Shown in pieces: positions 58,641 through 64,000 of a DNA stretch of 64,000 nucleotides. The notes under the pieces are model-generated. The model was not told where the DNA came from. It ran no database searches and saw only the letters and a program-made list of their open reading frames with translations. This stretch comes from Roseinatronobacter sp052379845. Lineage in GTDB: Bacteria; Pseudomonadota; Alphaproteobacteria; Rhodobacterales; Rhodobacteraceae. The stretch lies in the NCBI GenBank assembly GCA_052379845.1, contig JBQTCF010000006.1, one strand, 5' to 3'. Each line of letters opens with the position of its first letter. Position 1 is the stretch's first letter. A program made the translations under genes and the position numbers.

Positions 58641-60913
58641 CCGCGCGCGCCAGCATGCGCGCGGTCTATGGTGCCCTCGCCACCGCGCTGTTCCTGTCGG
58701 TCATGGCCGGGGGGGCGGGTCTGCAGGCCCAGACATCGGGCGGGGGGCTTATCCTGTTGCCCGAGGATGACGGCCTTTCGGGCGGTGCAGAAAGCGTGGC
58801 AGGCACACGCGGGCCAGATGACGACCGGTTCGATCCGGCGCGGCGCGGGTTGGACAATGTTGCGCAAACTGGTGCACAGGGCTGGGTGTCGCCGTTGCGG
58901 TTGACTGATCTGCTGGTGCCCATGAACGGCACGGCGGCGCGCATCAGCGGGGAACGCCAGATTGTAGCGTTTGATCTTTATGTCAGTACGCCGTCATCGC
59001 ACCGGCAATTGCAGCTGTTCACGCAATCCAGCATCGACCTGTTGCCAGAGCGGTCCTCGATGCGGGTCATGCTGAACGGGCAGGATATTGGTGTTGTCGG
59101 TCTGGGAAATTTCGAAGGGTTCGAGGGGGGGCGCGTTGATATCCCCGAGGGCGTTTTGTCGGTTGGGCGCAATCTTGTGCAAATCGAATTTCGGCAGGGG
59201 CATCGCATCTTCTGCGGGCCGGAAGCGTCTTTCGGGTTATGGACCGATATTGACCTTGCGCGCTCCGGCCTGCTTGTGCGCGAGACGCAAAACGGGATTG
59301 ATGCTGACGATTTCATGATGGCCTTTGCCGCGCAGGCCGCCAGTGGCGACCCTGTTGAAATGCGCGGGCTGGACCGGCTGGGCCCGCAAGCCGCGGAATG
59401 GCGCCAGCACCTGATGCGCAGTTTCAACCAGACATTCCTGGGCAGTCCCGTCGCCTTCCGGTTCAGCGATTACTGGACCGTGGAACAGCATGATCGCGCA
59501 CTTGCACGCATTACAATTCTGGCTGCACCCAGTGGGCGTGTCAGCTATGAAATAGGCGGCGATGGTGCCTATGTGATGGTGCTGGAAGTTGGCCCTGATA
59601 CGCGGCCGCAAAATGTGCTGACCGCCATTGCGCAACTGGCCCCGCAACCCATGGCCAGCCGTGCCCCCTTGATTGCCCCCGAACAGGATGTGCCATTATC
59701 GGCGTTCGGCGTGCAAACAGAAAGCTTTTCGCAGCGTTATGCGCGGCGCGACTACCCGTTTCGCCTGCCGGATGACTGGCTGGTTCTGACAGCCGCGAAG
59801 GCACGTTTGAATTTTGACTACATCTATGCCGAGGGCCTGCCGAGGGAGTCGATGCTGTTGATCAGCGTCAATGGCGAGGCTATTCGCCTGTTGCCCCTGC
59901 GCGACGAAGGTGGCCAGTTGATTTCGAAATTTCCGATCGACTTTGAAGCGCGGCTTCTGCAACCTGGCAGTAACCGGATGACATTTGAACTTATGGTTCC
60001 TGGGGACCCGCCTGATTTGCCCTGTCCTGTGGTGGAACGCCCGTTCCTGCAGATTAGCGACACCTCGACCCTGAATGTGCCCTATAGCCCGTCGATGGCA
60101 ATTCCGGATATGGACCTTGCCTTCGGGGCGCTGACGCCCGACAGCATCCGCCGCAACGAGATGACTGCGCGCGCCTTCAGTGACGCCGATATCCTGACGT
60201 TGTCGGCCGCGCTGGCACGGTCACACGCCGATATGCGCCCCGCCACGCTGCATCTTATTTCGGTTGACGATCTTGGGTCAGTGCCTGCGGGCAATCACCG
60301 GGCAGACCGGCGCTTGCTGGAAGATATTGTTCTGACAGTTCCAGAATTGCCCGGTGCGTCGGGTGATGCGATGGCCGGTGCCACAGATGACCCGTTTCAA
60401 CGCCGCCGCCAGCAAGACAGCGGGCTAAGTGCGGGCTTTGGTCAGGCATTCAGCACCGCATGGGACAGGGTGTCTGACAGTCTGGCATGGGTGAAGGATC
60501 GCATATTCCCCAGTTCCGGCGAGCAACTTAACCAATGGCTGGCCAACCGGCGCGGTCAGGCCGTGCTGTTCCATCTGGACCCGGCGCGGCCAGATGAAAT
60601 CTGGATGCTGCGCAGTCCCGACAGTGACATAAACGCAATCGCCCATGCTTTTGCCGCAGCGCGCGTCAGTGGCGCGGGGCCGCGCGGGCAGGTGTCGATA
60701 CTGGGGCATCAGGGCGCGTGGCAAAACTGGATTGCGCCCGACCGCCGCCCGCTGCTGCTGGAACCATGGTCGCTGCGGAACTTTCGCTATGCGATGGGCA
60801 ATTTTGTGTCGGCGCGGCCCATCTTCTTTACCCTGATGATCATTTTCCTTGCGCTGCTTTCGGCCGTAATTGCGCTGCGTCTGGTCATTTCAACAAGAGA
60901 CACGAAGTCATGA
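58637..60913 (+). CDS. bcsB: Cellulose synthase periplasmic subunit BcsB
   Basis: 758 residues. Signal peptide LATALFLSVMAGGAGLQAQ, an acidic linker, then the paired carbohydrate-binding and flavodoxin-like domains (LRLTDLLVPMNGTAARISGE; QLQLFTQSSIDLLPERSSMR; VEMRGLDRLGPQAAEW; YPFRLPDDWLVLTAAKARLN). A C-terminal membrane anchor FFTLMIIFLALLSAVIALRL follows; that helix is required for BcsA activity in the R. sphaeroides complex. Guides the nascent glucan across the periplasm. Overlaps bcsA and bcsZ by 4 bp each. Confidence 0.95.
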   Translation: MTARASMRAVYGALATALFLSVMAGGAGLQAQTSGGGLILLPEDDGLSGGAESVAGTRGPDDDRFDPARRGLDNVAQTGAQGWVSPLRLTDLLVPMNGTAARISGERQIVAFDLYVSTPSSHRQLQLFTQSSIDLLPERSSMRVMLNGQDIGVVGLGNFEGFEGGRVDIPEGVLSVGRNLVQIEFRQGHRIFCGPEASFGLWTDIDLARSGLLVRETQNGIDADDFMMAFAAQAASGDPVEMRGLDRLGPQAAEWRQHLMRSFNQTFLGSPVAFRFSDYWTVEQHDRALARITILAAPSGRVSYEIGGDGAYVMVLEVGPDTRPQNVLTAIAQLAPQPMASRAPLIAPEQDVPLSAFGVQTESFSQRYARRDYPFRLPDDWLVLTAAKARLNFDYIYAEGLPRESMLLISVNGEAIRLLPLRDEGGQLISKFPIDFEARLLQPGSNRMTFELMVPGDPPDLPCPVVERPFLQISDTSTLNVPYSPSMAIPDMDLAFGALTPDSIRRNEMTARAFSDADILTLSAALARSHADMRPATLHLISVDDLGSVPAGNHRADRRLLEDIVLTVPELPGASGDAMAGATDDPFQRRRQQDSGLSAGFGQAFSTAWDRVSDSLAWVKDRIFPSSGEQLNQWLANRRGQAVLFHLDPARPDEIWMLRSPDSDINAIAHAFAAARVSGAGPRGQVSILGHQGAWQNWIAPDRRPLLLEPWSLRNFRYAMGNFVSARPIFFTLMIIFLALLSAVIALRLVISTRDTKS

Positions 60914-61986
60914 ACAGAAGAACACTGATTGCCGGGCTTGGCGTGTTTGCGGCTGCTGCGGGTGGCATGCCTGCCATGACCTTCGGGGCGGTTGATCTTG
61001 CGGTTTCCGCAAGGCCGGTCTGGGACAGTTGGAAAGCGGCGTTTCTGGGCAGTGACGGGCGTGTGATCGATGGGTTGCAGCGCGATGCGAGCCATTCCGA
61101 AGGGCAGGGCTACGGCATGCTTCTGGCGACTGTTTTTGACGATGCGGCCAGTTTCCAGTCCATGTATCAATGGACAGAACGCCATCTGGCCATCCGGCCC
61201 GACCCGCTTTTGGCATGGCGCTGGCTGCCGGGGCAGGCCAATCCGGTGCCCGACCGCAACAATGCGTCCGACGGGGACCTGTTTTATGCTTGGGCGCTGA
61301 TGCGCGCGGCAACGAAGTTTGGCAATCGCGCTTATTTGCTGCGCGCCCAACAGATTGCGCAGGCGCTTGGGGAAACCTGTGTCGTCGCTCTGCCCGGATC
61401 GACCGACCAGACCGTGTTCCTGCCTGCCAGTTTCGGTTTCGTGCATGACACGCATATGACGATAAACCCGTCCTATTACATGCCACTGGCCATGCGCGAA
61501 CTGGCGGCCGCCACTGGCGTGAGCCGATTGGCCATTTGCGCCCAGCATGGCGAGGCCCTGTTGAACCGGATCGCAGCTGAAGGGTTGGTGCCGGATTGGG
61601 TGGACATTCGCGCAGGTTCCGTCAGCGGGGCGCAATCATTGTCGTCCAACGCGGGCTATGAGGCGATGCGCGTGCCGCTGTTCATGATCTGGTCGCGCGT
61701 GCCGCAACACGCAGCTGTCCAGCGCATGGTTGCGGTCTATGAACGCACGGTGCAGCCTGGTGTCGGGGTGCCCACTGTGATTGAACCGCTGTCTGGTGTG
61801 GTGCTGGAAACCAGCGGCGACATGGGCTACCAGGCGCTGGCGGGGTTGACCATGTGTTCGGCGCAGAACCGGCTTGGCGCGGCCATCCCGCCATTTACCC
61901 CGAACCAGCCCTATTACCCTGCCACATTGCAGTTATTTGCAATGATCGCCGCAAATGAAACCCTACCGGAATGTGTGCCGCTATGA
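60910..61986 (+). CDS. bcsZ: Periplasmic endo-beta-1,4-glucanase, GH8 (cellulose operon cellulase)
   Basis: 358 residues. Export signal MNRRTLIAGLGVFAAAAGGM has a twin-arginine start. GH8 catalytic acid E64 in SEGQGYGMLLATVFDD and base D121 in ASDGDLFYAWALMRA; substrate-cleft residues in WRWLPGQANPVPDRNNASDG and NPSYYMPLAMRELA. Cellulases of this type trim misassembled chains and are needed for normal fibre formation. ATG overlaps the bcsB stop, and its own stop overlaps the next gene. Confidence 0.93.
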   Translation: MNRRTLIAGLGVFAAAAGGMPAMTFGAVDLAVSARPVWDSWKAAFLGSDGRVIDGLQRDASHSEGQGYGMLLATVFDDAASFQSMYQWTERHLAIRPDPLLAWRWLPGQANPVPDRNNASDGDLFYAWALMRAATKFGNRAYLLRAQQIAQALGETCVVALPGSTDQTVFLPASFGFVHDTHMTINPSYYMPLAMRELAAATGVSRLAICAQHGEALLNRIAAEGLVPDWVDIRAGSVSGAQSLSSNAGYEAMRVPLFMIWSRVPQHAAVQRMVAVYERTVQPGVGVPTVIEPLSGVVLETSGDMGYQALAGLTMCSAQNRLGAAIPPFTPNQPYYPATLQLFAMIAANETLPECVPL

Positions 61987-63398
61987 CCAGTATCCCGAAA
62001 AAATTTCGTCCCCTGGCGCTTGCAGGAGTGTTGTTTGCGGCCTCGGCCACCGGGCTGATCGCACAAACCGCCAGTTATGATGATTTGCGCGCCTTGCGGT
62101 ATTATTTGACGCAGAATGACGCCCCCGCCGCACAGGCCGAATTGCGCCGCCTGCGCGGGGCGTTTCCGGATTGGCGCCCGCCAACAGACCTGAATGATCT
62201 GCTTGCGGCCCCGCCCACCCAGTCGGGCGTGGATGAGGCCGAAATCTGGCGGCGCATCGAGGCACGGGATTATGCCGCAGCGCGCCGCCTGATCGATGAT
62301 GGCCGCACCCGTGTTTCGGGCTGGACGCCGCCTGCGGATATGCTGCGCGTTCTGGAAATGAACGAGGCCCAAAGCAGTTTCGACGCTGCCGTGAGCAGCC
62401 GCGATGCGGGTCAGGCCATTGCCGTGGCGCGCCGTTCCCCCCAGATCATGACCTGCGAGCGTATTAACAATGCATGGCTTCTGGCCGATATGTATGTTCT
62501 GGCAGGGCAGGTGCCCGCGGCGCTGACGACCTATCGCAATTCCGTGCAGTCCTGCACCAGCTTCAGTCAGATGCAACCTACCTTGCAAAAGGCCAGCGCA
62601 GTGGCGTCGCCTGCGCAATTGCGCGAATTGTTCGCATCTGCGCGCGCGGCCAATAGCGGGGCGTCTGCGCAGCTGGATACGCTTTATGCGGAACTGACCG
62701 GTGGCGGCACTGTGCAACAGGCCGCAACCCCCGTGCCCGCTGCGCAACCGCAGACCGCGCCCGCGCCCGCCCCCGCACCACAACCCGCGCCCATGCCGCA
62801 GGCCAGTGCTGCGCCGACCAACCTGCCGTTGCAGGGCGACCCGCGCTTGGCAGAAGTGCGCCGCCTGAAAGAGCAGGAACAATTCGCGCGCTGCCTTGCA
62901 TCCTCAGCCGCGCCAAGGTCGCTGGATCTGCTATATGAGCGTTCATGGTGCGCCTACAGCCATGACCGCCCCACCGAAGCACTTTTCGGGTTTCAACAAG
63001 CCGCGCGGGCAGGCGACAGGCTGGGGCCGAATGTGGGCCGCGATGCGACTTTCGGCATGGCGCTGTCCTATTTGTCGATGAATATGACCGAACAGGGGGC
63101 GCAGGTGGCGTCTCAGGTCAATCTGGACCCCACACAGCGCCGGGAGATTGAAAGCATTGTTCTGGACCAGCGCGGGGTTCGGGCCTACCGTTTGGGGGAT
63201 TACGGCCACGCAATCGGGTATTTCAACGCCTTGGAGCAGGTGAATGGTGGTTTGCGCCGTGATCTGGCGATGCTGCGGGCCTATGCCTATTTGAATTCCG
63301 GCCAAAGAAGTGCGGCCCTTGAGCAGTTTGAACGGCTGCATTCGCAATTGGCGACGGCTGAAACCCGTCAGGGGTTGAATGCCTCTCGCGGTCCATAA
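61983..63398 (+). CDS. Short periplasmic TPR protein of the cellulose operon (BcsC/BcsK-related)
   Basis: 471 residues, start at ATG 61983 in the bcsZ stop. Signal peptide LALAGVLFAASATGLIAQ. Two regions of TPR-like helices (about 35-245 and 290-465) are separated by an Ala/Pro/Gln-rich linker (VPAAQPQTAPAPAPAPQPA). Late repeats DQRGVRAYRLGDYGHAIGYF and LRAYAYLNSGQRSAALEQF are clear TPR units. True BcsC has many more TPRs and an outer-membrane beta-barrel of about 300 residues; neither is present. It therefore resembles the shortened TPR subunit of R. sphaeroides-type operons, and the outer-membrane exit pore must be elsewhere or absent. Confidence 0.8.
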   Translation: MTSIPKKFRPLALAGVLFAASATGLIAQTASYDDLRALRYYLTQNDAPAAQAELRRLRGAFPDWRPPTDLNDLLAAPPTQSGVDEAEIWRRIEARDYAAARRLIDDGRTRVSGWTPPADMLRVLEMNEAQSSFDAAVSSRDAGQAIAVARRSPQIMTCERINNAWLLADMYVLAGQVPAALTTYRNSVQSCTSFSQMQPTLQKASAVASPAQLRELFASARAANSGASAQLDTLYAELTGGGTVQQAATPVPAAQPQTAPAPAPAPQPAPMPQASAAPTNLPLQGDPRLAEVRRLKEQEQFARCLASSAAPRSLDLLYERSWCAYSHDRPTEALFGFQQAARAGDRLGPNVGRDATFGMALSYLSMNMTEQGAQVASQVNLDPTQRREIESIVLDQRGVRAYRLGDYGHAIGYFNALEQVNGGLRRDLAMLRAYAYLNSGQRSAALEQFERLHSQLATAETRQGLNASRGP

Positions 63399-63796
63399 CC
63401 GCGGGGGGCGGGCGCGCGCAGTGTCGATGCCGGCCCATACTTGGCGCGCGCATGACCCATTGAACGGCGCTGTCGCTGTGTTGGGCAGCGGCTGCGTCGT
63501 GTGGTCCCTTTAACGTGTTCTGCAAAAGCGGAAACCAGTTTTGCGCAAGACGCTACACAACCACCCAAGTTGCGCGGCGCTACATGGCGCGCATACCCAC
63601 ACAGGTTCTGTATAGCGCGCAAGGCATTCTGCCCACGGAACATGCCGCGTTGCGGCTGATGGTAGCGATATGGTCCCGCGCGACAAGCCTGTGTTGCGCA
63701 ACGCGTCTTTTGGATTGCGTGCCGTGCCAGTCACTGTTTCCCGAAGGGGGGGAAGCCCCCCCGCCGGGACTATCATCATGACCCGTCACACAGGGT
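63399..63796. other. Gap between converging genes with an extreme GC hairpin
   Basis: About 400 bp without a recognisable gene. GGGGGGG-AAG-CCCCCCC at 63746-63762 forms a 7-bp all-GC stem with a three-base loop, 35 bp beyond the phaZ stop; it may end transcripts from either side although no T-run is present. Short overlapping frames here have no ribosome site or motif. Confidence 0.5.
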
Positions 63797-64000
63797 CTAT
63801 GCGTTTGACGCCACGGCCTTAAGCTGTGGCTTGCCGCCGCCCGGGCCTGAATGGGTGTCCATGAATTCCATGACCAGCGGTCTGATGTTGTTGCGCCATG
63901 ATTTGCCCGCGAAGATGCCGTAATGCCCGGCGCCGGGTTCCAGATGGCTGGCTTTCAGGTCATCCGTCAGCCCTGTCAGCAGGCCCAAAGCGGCAAGGCA
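63797..64000 (-). CDS. phaZ: Intracellular polyhydroxyalkanoate depolymerase, C-terminal part
   Basis: The frame is open to the right edge and ends at TAG (63797-63799); 67 codons are visible. LTDDLKASHLEPGAGHYGIF then AGKSWRNNIRPLVMEFMDTH matches the end of intracellular PHB depolymerases, in which the His of GHYG is the catalytic triad histidine. The Leu codon TTG at 63986-63988 is internal, not a start, since the frame continues beyond the window. The enzyme mobilises stored PHB. The N-terminal lipase box lies outside the window. Confidence 0.85.
   Translation of the reverse strand, partial: CLAALGLLTGLTDDLKASHLEPGAGHYGIFAGKSWRNNIRPLVMEFMDTHSGPGGGKPQLKAVASNA

Noticed and set aside
60718..60909. 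Upstream extension of bcsZ inside bcsB
   Set aside because: The twin-arginine signal peptide and the ATGA coupling place the start at 60910; the extension is a shadow of bcsB.

Overview
The window looks like chromosomal DNA from a Rhodobacteraceae-type alphaproteobacterium. It is GC-rich with compact operons, and its cellulose synthase aligns residue for residue with the Rhodobacter sphaeroides enzyme as I remember it (D179/D180, D246 and Q379 fall at the same numbers). It also carries a ureDABC-EFG cluster, TRAP and tripartite tricarboxylate (TTT) transporters, formate-THF ligase plus FolD, and an intracellular PHB depolymerase. No rRNA, tRNA, CRISPR array or intact insertion sequence was seen. 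All family assignments come from reading the sequence; nothing was searched.

Layout. (1) 1-1396 is a decayed edge: the tail of a serine recombinase, an N-terminally truncated class II glutamine amidotransferase, and a methyltransferase broken by a nonsense codon and a poly-C frameshift. (2) 1535-6695 holds a LysR regulator divergent from a TRAP-TAXI transporter and an amidohydrolase of the decarboxylase type. (3) 6766-13031 (minus) holds a ROK regulator, then tctC-tctB-tctA translationally coupled to an EEP-fold phosphodiesterase and a 2H phosphoesterase, with a ROK-type palindrome in front of tctC. (4) 13339-21924 holds a LysR regulator divergent from phosphonoacetate hydrolase, a second alkaline-phosphatase-superfamily enzyme, and a complete dipeptide/opine-type ABC transporter: a probable organophosphonate uptake and degradation operon. 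(5) 22280-23566 encodes two unrecognised proteins. (6) 23654-30192 holds a DeoR regulator, a PdxA-like dehydrogenase, an AldA-like aldehyde dehydrogenase and a ribose-type ABC transporter, ending in a clear terminator. (7) 30377-39243 has a galactitol-type PTS with its own HPr-EI fusion (minus) facing an acoABC-like ketol dehydrogenase and a SorC regulator (plus). Three related palindromes (consensus near TGAACATNTGTTCA) lie in the shared gap.

The right half is more housekeeping. It contains urease structural and accessory genes (39240-44605, minus), asd with a textbook terminator, fhs and folD (one-carbon metabolism), a LytTR membrane regulator, a rhomboid protease, an exopolysaccharide sugar transferase, an ExeA-like ATPase, gloA, thyA-folA and a short HPF. 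After a strong terminator comes a cellulose operon, bcsN-like/bcsA/bcsB/bcsZ/short TPR protein, in which the genes from bcsA onward overlap by 4 bp. The window ends inside a PHB depolymerase gene.

The most promising places for new biology are the four catabolic islands in the left half. Each pairs a dedicated transporter with unusual enzymes and a local regulator, and several show candidate operators that can be tested directly. The substrates proposed for them are inferences from gene families and context.
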